Of a DNA stretch of 64,000 nucleotides, positions 17,305-25,844 are shown one piece after another. The first letter of the stretch is position 1, and each line of letters opens with the position of its first letter. The notes below the pieces were generated by a model. The model saw only the letters and a list, made by a program, of their open reading frames with translations. It did no database searches and had not been told where the DNA came from. The position numbers and the translations under genes were made by a program. This DNA comes from Plantactinospora sp040120695 (GTDB taxonomy: Bacteria; Actinomycetota; Actinomycetes; Mycobacteriales; Micromonosporaceae): the NCBI RefSeq assembly GCF_040120695.1, contig NZ_JBEEAC010000019.1:62001-126000 (forward strand), written 5' to 3'.

Positions 17305-18300
17305 CTACGACCACGGCGCGGTCGGGTACCAGGGGATGATCTCGCGGCGGGCCAGCAGCCGGACGTCCCAGTAGAGGAACGTGAAGACGCCGGCCACCAG
17401 GAGCGCGACCGCCGTGATGGTCGCGACCCGGCTCGGCCTGGCGGCCAGCCACCGCCGCAGGCGCGGGCCGCTGACCAGCGTCACGGTGCCGAGGAGCACC
17501 GCGATCACCAGGATGTTGCCGAGCGACTGCAACGTGAACGCCAACGCGCCGTAGAGCGGGTTGCCGCTCTCCGCCGCGTCCCGGAACATCTGCCGAAACA
17601 GTGCGAAGGGGCGGCCGACGAGGAACCCGCCGATCAGCGCGCCGAGGACGACCATCGGCGCGTTCGGGAACCGTCGGGAGACCCGGGCGAACGGGTCGGG
17701 CACGATGCCGAGGGCGGCGAGCCCCAGGTAGGTCATGGCGAGCCCGATCAGGCCGAACACCACCAGCGACTGGACGCTGCGCGCGGAGAGACCGCCGGCG
17801 GTGTTCGCCGCCGTCGAGAACTGCGGCATCGCGGTGCCGACCAGCCCGACCACCGCGCCGTAGCTGGCGGAGACCGCGATCATCCCGACCGACAGCCACC
17901 CCAGCGGCCCGAACATGTGCCGCAGCCGGCTCCAGCGCCCGCCGGTACCCAGCACCGGGGCCATCGCGCCGAACGCGGCGATGTTGCAGGCCGTGAAGGT
18001 GCCCGCGAGTCCGGAGACGAAGGCGAAGGCCACCCCGGCACCGATCCCGGCGATCGGGGTCCCCTTTGCGTCGTGCCCGAGCAGCGTGTCCGCCACGCTG
18101 TCTCCGATCGTGCGGTCGACGAACTCCGCGGACCAGACGACGGTGAGCAGGAAGCCACCCAGCACGCTCAGCCCGAGCACCCACCACCGCCGTCGCGGGA
18201 AGTGCCCGTTGACCAGCAGGGACGTGGCGCGTGGCGCCGATTTCGACGGGGCGGCCGTCGCCTCCGTCGGTCCGATCTCGACACTCGTCCGGCGTGCCAT
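17305..18300 (-). CDS. Polytopic membrane protein of unknown function
   Basis: 331 aa from ATG 18300 with ggggagg upstream. A hydrophilic N terminus of about 37 residues is followed by seven or eight hydrophobic segments. A notable motif, GTFTACNIAAFGAMAPV, lies near residues 105-125 and carries the only obvious intramembrane cysteine, recalling (but not matching) the CcdA/DsbD redox transporters. I do not recognise the family. It is divergent from the His-rich/CopC pair and probably co-transcribed with the CMD gene. Possible roles are electron delivery, export or self-protection; none is shown by the sequence. Confidence 0.75.
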   Translation of the reverse strand: MARRTSVEIGPTEATAAPSKSAPRATSLLVNGHFPRRRWWVLGLSVLGGFLLTVVWSAEFVDRTIGDSVADTLLGHDAKGTPIAGIGAGVAFAFVSGLAGTFTACNIAAFGAMAPVLGTGGRWSRLRHMFGPLGWLSVGMIAVSASYGAVVGLVGTAMPQFSTAANTAGGLSARSVQSLVVFGLIGLAMTYLGLAALGIVPDPFARVSRRFPNAPMVVLGALIGGFLVGRPFALFRQMFRDAAESGNPLYGALAFTLQSLGNILVIAVLLGTVTLVSGPRLRRWLAARPSRVATITAVALLVAGVFTFLYWDVRLLARREIIPWYPTAPWS

Positions 18301-18483
18301 CGTGCCTCCCCTGCGGTAAGCCGACCTTCCCGTACCCGAAAGCATGCGACGGCCGGCCGCGGCGGTGTTCTCCCAGGATGCGCAGCAGTCGGCGGGCAGT
18401 GAGCAACCTGGAAGAACGAACCCGCGACCCGCCACGACTACGGTCGGCCGGGACCGGTAGTTCACCGCGGGAGGGAGACACCC

Positions 18484-19071
18484 ATGGTCAGCGGTTCGGC
18501 GCTCACCCCGCCATCTGGTCCGATCGCCCGGTTGAACGGTGGCCAGCACAGGGCGGCGTTGCACCTGTACCTGTTCGTCGTCGTCGCACACTGGGCCGAA
18601 CACCTGGTGCAGGCGTACCAGATCTGGGTGCTCGGCATGGCGCGGCCGGAGGCCCGCGGGGTACTCGGATGGTATTACCCCTGGTTGGTCACCTCCGAGT
18701 GGCTGCACTACGGCTACGCGATCCTCATGCTGGTCGGCCTCTTCCTGCTCCGCCCCGGCTTCGTCGGCCGGGCGCGGACGTGGTGGACGGTGGCGCTGGT
18801 CATCCAGTTCTGGCACCACGTCGAGCACCTGCTGCTGCTCGTCCAGGTGCAGGCCGGCGTCAACTTCTTCGGTGCGGCGCAGCCGACGAGCGTCGCCCAG
18901 CTCTTCCTCGCCCGGGTCGAGCTGCACCTCTTCTACAACTCCGTGGTCTTCCTCCCGATGGTGATCGCGATGTACCTGCACCTGCGTCCGAACCGGGCCG
19001 AGTTGGCCGGCTACACGTGCAACTGCGTCACGCGCTCCCGGGCCGGCCGGCCCGCGACGTCGGCGGCCTGA
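18484..19071 (+). CDS. Histidine-rich membrane protein, unknown function
   Basis: 195 aa with about four membrane helices. The ATG at 18484 sits behind gggaggg. Histidines cluster at helix borders: AHWAEHLVQ, EWLHYGYA, FWHHVEHLL and VELHLFYN. This pattern suits heme, copper or di-metal binding in the membrane, but no family is recognised. The C-terminal tail has two cysteines (YTCNCV). It is followed after six bases by a CopC-domain protein, which supports a copper link. Its place among enediyne genes may be functional or an unrelated insertion. Confidence 0.7.
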   Translation: MVSGSALTPPSGPIARLNGGQHRAALHLYLFVVVAHWAEHLVQAYQIWVLGMARPEARGVLGWYYPWLVTSEWLHYGYAILMLVGLFLLRPGFVGRARTWWTVALVIQFWHHVEHLLLLVQVQAGVNFFGAAQPTSVAQLFLARVELHLFYNSVVFLPMVIAMYLHLRPNRAELAGYTCNCVTRSRAGRPATSAA

Positions 19072-19077
19072 CCGGTC

Positions 19078-19608
19078 ATGCGCTCCCGCGCCGCCGTACC
19101 GATGACGCTGGCCCTGCTCGGTGTCGCCGCCGGCATCCTGCTGGCGACGCCGGGCACCGCCAGCGCCCGGGGCAACCTCGTGTCGAGCGATCCGCCGGAC
19201 CAGGCGGTGCTCGCCACCGGGCCACCCGGCGTACGGCTGACCTTCTCCCGCCCGCCCGTCGCGGCGGGCTCGCACGTCTCCGTGCTGGACCACAGCGGCG
19301 GCACCCTGACCACCGGCCCGCTGGCGGCCGTCCGCGGTCGGGCGGTCTGGCAGCCGATCGCCGTCCAGGCGCCCGGTGACGTGGTCGTCGCCTATCACGT
19401 CGCGTTCGCCGACGGCGGTGCCGCCGCCGGCGTCCTGCGCTTCAGCGTCGGTACCGGGGAGCCACCCGCGCGGCTGCGTGCCGCCGTACCCACCGGGGAC
19501 CATCCGCACGGCGTCGATCCGGTGAGCGCGTTCCTGCTCGTGGTCGACGGGCTCGTCGCGCTCGGCGTACTGGCGCTGCTCTGGCTGCGCCGCCCGCTCC
19601 CGCCGTGA
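19078..19608 (+). CDS. CopC-domain exported protein with C-terminal membrane anchor
   Basis: 176 aa. A Sec signal peptide (residues 1-30, cleavage near ASARG) is followed by a CopC beta-sandwich with NLVSSDPPDQAVL and VRLTFSRPPVA-type motifs, and a C-terminal helix (about 152-171) ending in arginines. CopC/YcnJ proteins bind copper in the cell envelope. The usual N-terminal HAxL histidine is not obvious here: the mature N terminus reads ARGNLVSS, so copper binding may be weakened. It is paired with the His-rich membrane gene. Confidence 0.82.
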   Translation: MRSRAAVPMTLALLGVAAGILLATPGTASARGNLVSSDPPDQAVLATGPPGVRLTFSRPPVAAGSHVSVLDHSGGTLTTGPLAAVRGRAVWQPIAVQAPGDVVVAYHVAFADGGAAAGVLRFSVGTGEPPARLRAAVPTGDHPHGVDPVSAFLLVVDGLVALGVLALLWLRRPLPP

Positions 19609-19640
19609 CCGGGAGTCGTCCCGCACACCCCGACGGGCCC

Positions 19641-19744
19641 GGCGGTCGGGACGGCTACCCCGGTGTGCCCGGCAGTCGGGACGGCTACCCCGGTGTGCCC
19701 GGCGGTCGGGACGGCTACCCCGATGTGCCGGGGAGTCGGGACGC
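19641..19744. repeat. 30-bp tandem repeat, about 3.5 copies
   Basis: Near-perfect units (ggcggtcgggacggctaccc followed by cggtgtgccc) start at 19641, 19671 and 19701, with a partial copy at 19731. The array sits between convergent genes and runs into the last codons of the second DUF1702 gene, whose stop (19715) lies inside unit three. Confidence 0.85.
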
Positions 19745-20707
19745 CACCCGTGCCTCGACCCGCTGGCGCCAGACCTCGTAGGCGGGTTCGGGGCCGGGAC
19801 CGAACCCGTCCGCCGCCACGTCGTCGGCGAGCGTCGCCGCGGCCGGGACGGTCATCCCGGCGAGGACGCCGGTGGCCAGCTCGGTGTGCGCGGGCACCAG
19901 GCCGGCGAAGTCCCGGGCCTTGGCCGCGAACACCGCGCCCTGGGCCAGGTGCGGGAGCAGGTCACCGGCCGCCCCGCGCAGCACCGTGAGGCCGGCCGCG
20001 TCGCTGCCGCCCGCGAAGGTGGCCGCGAGGCCGACCCCACTCCACAGGTCGGGCTGACGCTCGGTGGCGAAGCGGCCCACCGCCGCCGCCACGTCCGGCG
20101 ACACTCCACCGTGGATGAACCAGAGGGCGCGGCCGATGCCCTGGTCGACGGCGCGGGGAAAGTAGTCGGCCCGGCCCTGCCAGGGGTACGGCGCGGGGCG
20201 GCGCTGCCCGGTGACCCAGCGGTCGGTCTCGAAGTAGGCGCGGTCGAAGCCGTACCCGTCGACGGCCAACCAGCTCATGGTCGGGTAGTACGGCACCCCG
20301 GTCAGGTCGGGCAGCACGTTGCGCCAGAGGATCCGTGGCAGCCGGGCCATCGCGAAACCGATCCCGATGTACGTGAGGAAGGTGTGCGGCCGGCCCGGTC
20401 CGCGCAGCAGGTCCCGCGCCCGCCCACCCCGCCCGCCCGCCATCGCGTCCCGCACCGTGTAGGCCATCGCGGCCCCCTCGTAGGCGAACCCCCGCAGCTC
20501 CGGCTCCACCAACTCCAGCCGGCGCTCGACCTCCCACGCGGTCCGCACCTCGATCGCCCACTCGAAGCCGCAGAGCACCGCCTGGGGAACGGCCTCCAGC
20601 CGGCGGGTCGCCTCGGTGGCCCGGACCGGAAAGCCGCGCGCCGCGAAGGTCACCTCGGCGAAGGACGGTGTCAACGCCAAACGGCGCAGCGAACCGAGCA
20701 TCGGCAT
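19715..20707 (-). CDS. DUF1702 protein (UnbL/E3-like), copy 2
   Basis: 330 aa from ATG 20707, which has gggag six bases upstream; an in-frame ATG at 20737 has only a weak site. It shares the blocks RGFAYEGAAM, GIGFAMARLPR, AVDGYGFDRAYF, DQGIGRALWF and GLAATFAGGSD with copy 1 at 15028-16002. It stands alone, outside the core operon, divergent from the E8-like/GMC genes. Two divergent DUF1702 proteins in one locus suggest subfunctionalisation or a heteromer. The C terminus is built from a tandem repeat and may be recently altered. Confidence 0.85.
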   Translation of the reverse strand: MPMLGSLRRLALTPSFAEVTFAARGFPVRATEATRRLEAVPQAVLCGFEWAIEVRTAWEVERRLELVEPELRGFAYEGAAMAYTVRDAMAGGRGGRARDLLRGPGRPHTFLTYIGIGFAMARLPRILWRNVLPDLTGVPYYPTMSWLAVDGYGFDRAYFETDRWVTGQRRPAPYPWQGRADYFPRAVDQGIGRALWFIHGGVSPDVAAAVGRFATERQPDLWSGVGLAATFAGGSDAAGLTVLRGAAGDLLPHLAQGAVFAAKARDFAGLVPAHTELATGVLAGMTVPAAATLADDVAADGFGPGPEPAYEVWRQRVEARVASRLPGTSG

Positions 20708-21000
20708 AGCGCGCTCCCAATCCGAAACGTGGGACATCCCGTCTCATGGTGCCGCGCCCGACACGAAAATCCGTCTCCTGTCGTGCGCTTCCGGCCCCCG
20801 GGGGACCGGTTTCCGCCGCACTCGATCCAGCGCAACTCAGAAGATGATTTCCAGCCTCCGCATCGGAAGAATCGTCGTCTGACGGATCGGATTACGCCAC
20901 TTCCGTGCGCACCTTCTCCGGAACCATTACCGGCCCGGTCGATCGGGTCATTCCGAGCAGGACGCCTCCGACGGGATCCGTCACGAGAGGAGGAAATGCC
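20708..21000. promoter_or_regulatory. Divergent promoter region between DUF1702 copy 2 and the E8-like gene
   Basis: 293 bases with no supported gene. The right end carries a strong ribosome binding site, gaggagg at 20988-20994, for the GTG at 21001. The middle (about 20820-20880) is less GC-rich and must contain promoters for both divergent transcripts. No clear inverted repeat was found. Confidence 0.5.
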
Positions 21001-21570
21001 GTGCAGCCCGACGGACAGGACGCGGGGCCGGCCCGTACCGCCACCATAGAGGCATTCGCCGACACCATCGTCCCGGGAGCGAAGCGGTCACCCGACGACC
21101 GGGCCGTCGCGGGCGCCGACCCGACCGGGGGCGCGGTCGCGGCGGGCGCCCTCGAACTGCTCGAACAGCCCGGCGGCGGGTTGGCCGAGGCGTTGGATTC
21201 GCTGTACTACACGCTGAACGACCACGCAGTCGGGTACGCCGCGACGCACGGCCTCACGCTCGACGACGACGTACCCGCCTTTGTCGCGCTCTCGTTCGAG
21301 CACCGTACGGCGCTGGTGCGTGAACTCACCGCACCCGAACACCCGGAGAAACAGATGTGGGTGGCTCTCGCACTATTCAGCAACATGGCATTTGACAGCG
21401 CCGCACACATCAGCACGACGGAGGCGCTCGCGGCAGGGCATCCGGGCCTGTTGGGAATCGGCTATTTCCGGCCGGATGCCGACGGCCTTTCCCGCTTCCC
21501 GCAGTACTCGTACGGACGGGCCCTGGCCCCGATCCACCCACAGACGACGGCGGCAGGTGATCCGACATGA
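21001..21570 (+). CDS. E8-like small subunit coupled to the GMC oxidoreductase
   Basis: 189 aa, mostly helical, with a GTG start seven bases after aggagg. IEAFADTIVPGAKRSPDDRA near the N terminus resembles the gluconate 2-dehydrogenase subunit 3 type, a small partner of GMC flavoproteins. A YFRPDADGLSRFPQYSYG segment lies near the C terminus. It overlaps the GMC gene by four bases (ATGA). Enediyne loci pair E8 and E9 in the same way. The role is probably to assist the flavoenzyme; no catalytic motif of its own is visible. Confidence 0.75.
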   Translation: MQPDGQDAGPARTATIEAFADTIVPGAKRSPDDRAVAGADPTGGAVAAGALELLEQPGGGLAEALDSLYYTLNDHAVGYAATHGLTLDDDVPAFVALSFEHRTALVRELTAPEHPEKQMWVALALFSNMAFDSAAHISTTEALAAGHPGLLGIGYFRPDADGLSRFPQYSYGRALAPIHPQTTAAGDPT

Positions 21571-23207
21571 CAACAGCCACGGAGTCGACAGATATCGTCG
21601 TGGTCGGCAGCGGGTTCGGCGGCGCGATCGCCGCCTACCATCTCGCCGCTGGCGGGGCCCGCGTCGTGGTCCTGGAACGCGGACCATGGCTTCGGGCCGA
21701 GGAATTCGACCACGACTACAAACTGGGTTCGTCGTACACCCGCGTCTTCGACTTCGTCGTCGGTGACGGGATGAGCGTGCTCGGCGGCAACTGCGTCGGC
21801 GGCGGCAGCGTGGTCTACTTCGCCACGATGCCCCGGGCGCCCCGGTTCGTCTTCGAGCGGCAGGGCAGCATCGGCCGCCGGATGTGGCCGGCCAGCATCG
21901 GCCGGGACAGCCTCGACCCCTGGTACGACCGGGTTGTCGAGGCGCTGCCGGTGACCCAGCAGTCCTGGGACCGGGTGCCGTACGCGGGCGGTCTCTTCGC
22001 GGCGGCCTGCGCGCACGCCGGCCGCACCGCCAACCCGCCGCCGTCCGCGGTGGACGTGGACGAGTGCGTCAACTGCAACTGGATGATGGCCGGCTGCCGG
22101 TTCGACGCCAAGCGGTCGCTGTTGCTCAACTACCTGCCCGGCGCGCTCGCGCACGGCGCCGAGATCCGGCCGCTGCACGAGGTGCAGCGGCTGACCAGGA
22201 ACGACGACGGCGGCTACCGGGTGCACTACCGGGTCGTCGATGCCGAGGACTACCGGATCCTGCACGAGAGCGACGCGATCGACGCCAAGCTCGTCGTCCT
22301 CGCCGCGGGTGCGGGCGCGACGCCGGTGATCCTGCAGCGTTCGGCGGCCGCCCTCGGCCCGATGCCGCACGCGGTGGGGCGGTACTTCTCCGGCAACGGC
22401 GAGCGGCTCAACACCGCGGTCTTCGACGAGGACCGGGTACGCGAGGTACTGGGACTGTCGCGTCCGGGCGGGCAGGCGTACGCGGCGTACCAGATCGGGC
22501 GCGGGCCGACCGTGGCGAGTTGGGACCGGCTGGACGGCCGGCTGCCGGAGTACGAGCGCTTCTCGCTGGAGCAGTTGTACTTCCCGCCCGGGCTCGGCAC
22601 GATCCTGGCCCAGGTGCCCGGCGCCACCGGTCCGTCCTGGTTCGGTGTGCAGAAGAAGGAGATGCTGCGGCGCTGGCAGTCGTGGCTGACCGTCTTCACG
22701 ATGTCCGAGGACGACAACGAGGGCGTCTTCGGGCCACCACCGGAGACCGGCAACGCGCACCGGCTCTCGATGCAGATGTTGGGCGACGGGCCGCTGCGGT
22801 ACCGGCCCACCCCCAACACCTGGCGCGGCTGGTCGCTCGCGGACGCCGAGGTGAAGGAGATCCTGGAGCGCGACGGCCTGGCCCGGGTGGCGCCGTGGAC
22901 CAACGACCTGGTCGGGGCCTACACGGTGCATCCGCTGGCGTCCTGCCGGATCGGGGACGACCCGGCGACCTCGGCGCTCGACGACCGGCACGAGCTGCGC
23001 GGGCATCCCGGCATCTTCGTCACCGACGGCTCGGCGGTGCCGGGGGCGTTGACGGTCAATCCGGCGCTCACCATCGCGGCGCTGGCGGAGCGGGCCATGC
23101 CCGGGATGGTCCGCGCCGCCCAGGAGCGGGGCGTCGCCGTGCGGTACGGCGCTCCCGGACCCGGTGCCGGTGCGGCCGCCCGGGTCCCGACGGCCCAGCC
23201 GGCCTGA
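21567..23207 (+). CDS. GMC-family FAD oxidoreductase (E9-like)
   Basis: A 546-aa flavoprotein. The N-terminal FAD motif VVVGSGFGGAIAAYHLAAGG is at 11-30, and the second GMC segment GGNCVGGGSVVYFA at about 73-86. A cysteine cluster, CVNCNWMMAGC, lies near 169. The C-terminal VHPLASCRIG and ITDG-type VTDGSAVPG/NPALTIAALAERA segments are typical of the cholesterol-oxidase-like GMC branch. E9 proteins of enediyne clusters belong here and are thought to act on the core. The Cys cluster may bind an iron-sulfur centre or form disulfides. It is coupled to the small E8-like protein upstream. Confidence 0.93.
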   Translation: MTTATESTDIVVVGSGFGGAIAAYHLAAGGARVVVLERGPWLRAEEFDHDYKLGSSYTRVFDFVVGDGMSVLGGNCVGGGSVVYFATMPRAPRFVFERQGSIGRRMWPASIGRDSLDPWYDRVVEALPVTQQSWDRVPYAGGLFAAACAHAGRTANPPPSAVDVDECVNCNWMMAGCRFDAKRSLLLNYLPGALAHGAEIRPLHEVQRLTRNDDGGYRVHYRVVDAEDYRILHESDAIDAKLVVLAAGAGATPVILQRSAAALGPMPHAVGRYFSGNGERLNTAVFDEDRVREVLGLSRPGGQAYAAYQIGRGPTVASWDRLDGRLPEYERFSLEQLYFPPGLGTILAQVPGATGPSWFGVQKKEMLRRWQSWLTVFTMSEDDNEGVFGPPPETGNAHRLSMQMLGDGPLRYRPTPNTWRGWSLADAEVKEILERDGLARVAPWTNDLVGAYTVHPLASCRIGDDPATSALDDRHELRGHPGIFVTDGSAVPGALTVNPALTIAALAERAMPGMVRAAQERGVAVRYGAPGPGAGAAARVPTAQPA

Positions 23208-23221
23208 GCCGGGGGTGCGTG

Positions 23222-24313
23222 GTGGGATCGCTGTTCGCACGGGTCGCCCGCCGGGCGTCCGCGGCGCACGTCCGGCACGTCACCCCGGTCGTGCCCGGGG
23301 CCGAGACCGGGCTGGTGGCCCGGGTGTACCGGCAGATGGAGGCCGACTTCGGCATGGTGGCACCACCGGTCGCCCTGCACGCCCCCGCACCGGAGGCGCT
23401 GGCGGCGAGCTGGCTGATGCTGCGGGAGTCGCTGCTGGCCGGCGGGGTGGTCGACCGCTCGGTCAAGGAGGCGGTGGCGGCGGCGGTGTCGGTCGGCAAC
23501 CGGTGCCCGTACTGCGTCGAGGTGCACGGGGCGGCGCTGGCCGGCCTGTCGTCCGGTGCGGAGGCCGCCGCGATCGCCGCCGACCGGTTCGACGCCGTCG
23601 GCGACCCTCGGGTGCGGGAGTTGGCCCGCTGGGCCCGGCTGAGCGGGTTGCCGGAGGCCGGTGGGCGAGCGGTTCCGTTCCCGGCCGACCAGGCGCCGGA
23701 GATCATCGGGGTGGTGGTGACCTTCCACTACCTCAACCGGATGGTCACCCTGTTCCTCACCGAGTCGCCGCTGCCGCCGGTGCCGGCGCCGGCGCTGGCG
23801 GCGGTGCGGCGGGGAGCCAGGTTCGTCATGGGGAGCCTGGCGCGGCGACGCCCCGCGCCGGGCACCTCGCTGGATCTGCTGCCGGACGCGCCGCTGCCGC
23901 CCGAGCTGTCCTGGGCCGCCGGTCGGCCGCCGGTCGCGGCGGCCTTCGCCCGGGCCGCCGCCGCCGTCGAGGAGGGCGGCGGACGCGCCGTGACCGCCGA
24001 GGTACGAGGGCTGGTGCTGACCGCCCTGGCCGGCCGGGCCGGCGTCGGGCCGGGGCTGCGCGGGCCGGCCTGGCTGGCGGAGGCGACCGCGGCGGTACCG
24101 GCGCGGGACCGGCCGGCCGCGCGGCTGGGCCTGCTCACCGCGTTCGCCCCCTACCGGGTGACCGACGAACTGATCGACGAGGTCGGGACCGTGCTCGACG
24201 AGGCGGGGCTGGTCCGGCTGACGTCCTGGGCCAGCTTCGCTGCGGCGCGGGCGATCGGTACGCGGTTGTGGCGGGCTGACTCGGCACCGCGCACGGGGCG
24301 GCGACACATTTGA
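23222..24313 (+). CDS. Carboxymuconolactone decarboxylase/AhpD-like protein, copy 2
   Basis: 363 aa from a GTG at 23222 (a GTG one codon earlier is equally possible; ccggggg upstream serves both). The redox motif NRCPYCVEVHG is near residue 98 and PEIIGVVVTFHYLNRM near 165. The paralogue at 16191-17255 has the matching CPYCVDMHS and GVVVGFHYLGRM. The second half is a cysteine-free helical repeat, rich in Ala. It follows the GMC gene by 14 bases and so belongs to the E8-E9 operon. Probable thiol-redox role in making or surviving the enediyne. Confidence 0.8.
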   Translation: MGSLFARVARRASAAHVRHVTPVVPGAETGLVARVYRQMEADFGMVAPPVALHAPAPEALAASWLMLRESLLAGGVVDRSVKEAVAAAVSVGNRCPYCVEVHGAALAGLSSGAEAAAIAADRFDAVGDPRVRELARWARLSGLPEAGGRAVPFPADQAPEIIGVVVTFHYLNRMVTLFLTESPLPPVPAPALAAVRRGARFVMGSLARRRPAPGTSLDLLPDAPLPPELSWAAGRPPVAAAFARAAAAVEEGGGRAVTAEVRGLVLTALAGRAGVGPGLRGPAWLAEATAAVPARDRPAARLGLLTAFAPYRVTDELIDEVGTVLDEAGLVRLTSWASFAAARAIGTRLWRADSAPRTGRRHI

Positions 24314-24671
24314 CGTGGGACGTTTCCGGACGATGACGGGGCGGCTACCCCGGTGAAGTAGTGCGCACCGCTATCCGATTTTAACTTCACGATTGCTCAG
24401 CGGATCGACAACTGCAAATCTCAGTGTTGCTGGGAAGGGTCCGCCTAAGTTAACCTCGACGTGGCGGAACACATCGACGGGGACAAGAGGACTGAAGCAC
24501 CGGGGGCCTGGAGCTTCGAAAACCTTCTGTTATCTACCATTCGACTCGTGCTGCCGGGCGGCCAACGCCGGCAGGGCCCTGCTCGCTACCCTCTCCGCTG
24601 GTTCGACCACTACCGACACGTTTTGGTATCCGAATCAAGGCCTACCATTCGATTCCTCGGGAGGAGCAGGA
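24314..24671 (+). promoter_or_regulatory. Regulatory region upstream of the AraC-type gene
   Basis: 358 bases without a supported gene and with much lower GC than its surroundings (for example 24378-24450). A 7-bp inverted repeat (gtgaagt at 24353-24359, acttcac at 24384-24390) and a stray copy of the cggctaccccggtg motif of the 19.6-kb tandem repeat (24341-24354) are present. The right end supplies gggagga before the GTG at 24672. Likely promoter and operators for the regulator. Confidence 0.5.
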
Positions 24672-25844
24672 GTGGACGATCCGATCGAACAGGCCGTGGG
24701 TCGCGCTATCGCGGCAATGCGCGAAAACCTCGGAGAGCAGCTCACGGTGGATGACATCGCCCGTGCTGCCATGTTCAGCAAGTTTCACTTTACCCGGATA
24801 TTCCAGCGCGCGACCGGAGTCTCTCCTGGTCGCTTTCTCTCGGCACTGCGATTGCAACGGGCCAAACATCTCCTGGTGTCGACGTCGCTAAATGTAGCAG
24901 ACATCAGTGTCCGCGTGGGGTACAACAGCGTCGGCACATTCAGTACCCGCTTCAGCAGGAGCGTGGGAATGTCGCCGACGGCGTACCGCAAGCGCTCCGG
25001 ATTCGCACCGCACATTCCGGTGGACCCGCGCCTCTGCCCGGACGGCCGCTCGTCCGGCCGGGTCTCCGGGCGCGTCTGGCCGGCCCAGACCGAAGAGGAC
25101 AGCCTCATCTTCGTCGGGCTCTTTCCCGATCGAATTCCGCAGGGGCGGCCGGTACGGTGCGCGATCCTGTCCGGACTGGGCCGGTACCGGTTCGACAGCG
25201 TCCCCTCCGGCACCTGGTACCTGCTGGCGCAGGAGGTGACCGGCGATCCGCGCGCGGCGATCGGCGAGCCGGACGGTGCCGACGGTTCGGTCTCGGTCGC
25301 CACCAACGGTCCGCTGACGATCGGGCGGGAGACGTTCATCCAGGCCGACCTGGTACTCAAGCCGGCGGGCACACTGGACCCGCCCGTGCTGCTCGCCCTG
25401 CTCGACGCCCGGAACACGGCGCTGGCCAGGGCCACGGAACCCGATTCGCCCCGTGCCGTGCCGGCCCGCGCGGCCGTGGACACCGCCCCGGTGAGCATTC
25501 TCATGTCAGGCAACACCATAAGAAACGACACAAAGGGGCGTATTGACGTCGCTGATAATCTTGGCGAGCTGAACCAGGTGCGGCGCGGCACCTCTGTAGC
25601 CACAAGCAACGCTTGCGGGGAGCTAGATGCGCATATCCGATCTCAGCCGGCGGACCGGGGTTCCCGTTGCCACGATCAAATTCTACCTACGCCGGGGGCT
25701 GCTTCCCAAAGGCGTACCGACGCAGCGGAACCAGGCCGAATACGACGAGAGACACCTGCACCTGATCCGTCTCATCAGGGCCTTCACGAACATCGGACAG
25801 CTCGATCTATCCACCGTCGGCGAGCTGCTCGCAGCCATCGATGA
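24672..25844 (+). CDS. AraC-family transcriptional regulator, N-terminal HTH
   Basis: The frame runs 390 aa from a GTG preceded by gggaggagcagga. Residues 5-105 are a classical AraC double helix-turn-helix: LTVDDIARAAMFSKFHFTRIF, then VADISVRVGYNSVGTFSTRF. Residues 135-250 look like a beta-rich domain (IPQGRPVRCAILS, FDSVPSGTWYLLAQEV). Putting the HTH first is the reverse of most AraC proteins. The last 73 codons overlap the MerR gene in another frame and look non-conserved, so the true end may be nearer 25540 or a frameshift may have occurred. It probably controls the surrounding enediyne genes. Confidence 0.78.
   Translation: MDDPIEQAVGRAIAAMRENLGEQLTVDDIARAAMFSKFHFTRIFQRATGVSPGRFLSALRLQRAKHLLVSTSLNVADISVRVGYNSVGTFSTRFSRSVGMSPTAYRKRSGFAPHIPVDPRLCPDGRSSGRVSGRVWPAQTEEDSLIFVGLFPDRIPQGRPVRCAILSGLGRYRFDSVPSGTWYLLAQEVTGDPRAAIGEPDGADGSVSVATNGPLTIGRETFIQADLVLKPAGTLDPPVLLALLDARNTALARATEPDSPRAVPARAAVDTAPVSILMSGNTIRNDTKGRIDVADNLGELNQVRRGTSVATSNACGELDAHIRSQPADRGSRCHDQILPTPGAASQRRTDAAEPGRIRRETPAPDPSHQGLHEHRTARSIHRRRAARSHR

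Noticed and set aside
15028..20707. DUF1702 genes as part of an unrelated lipid pathway
   Set aside because: Adjacency and coupling to UnbV, UnbU, PKSE and TE match the standard enediyne cassette.
24353..24390. Hairpin from gtgaagt/acttcac as a terminator
   Set aside because: Only seven pairs with a 24-base loop and no T-run; kept as a possible operator within the regulatory region.
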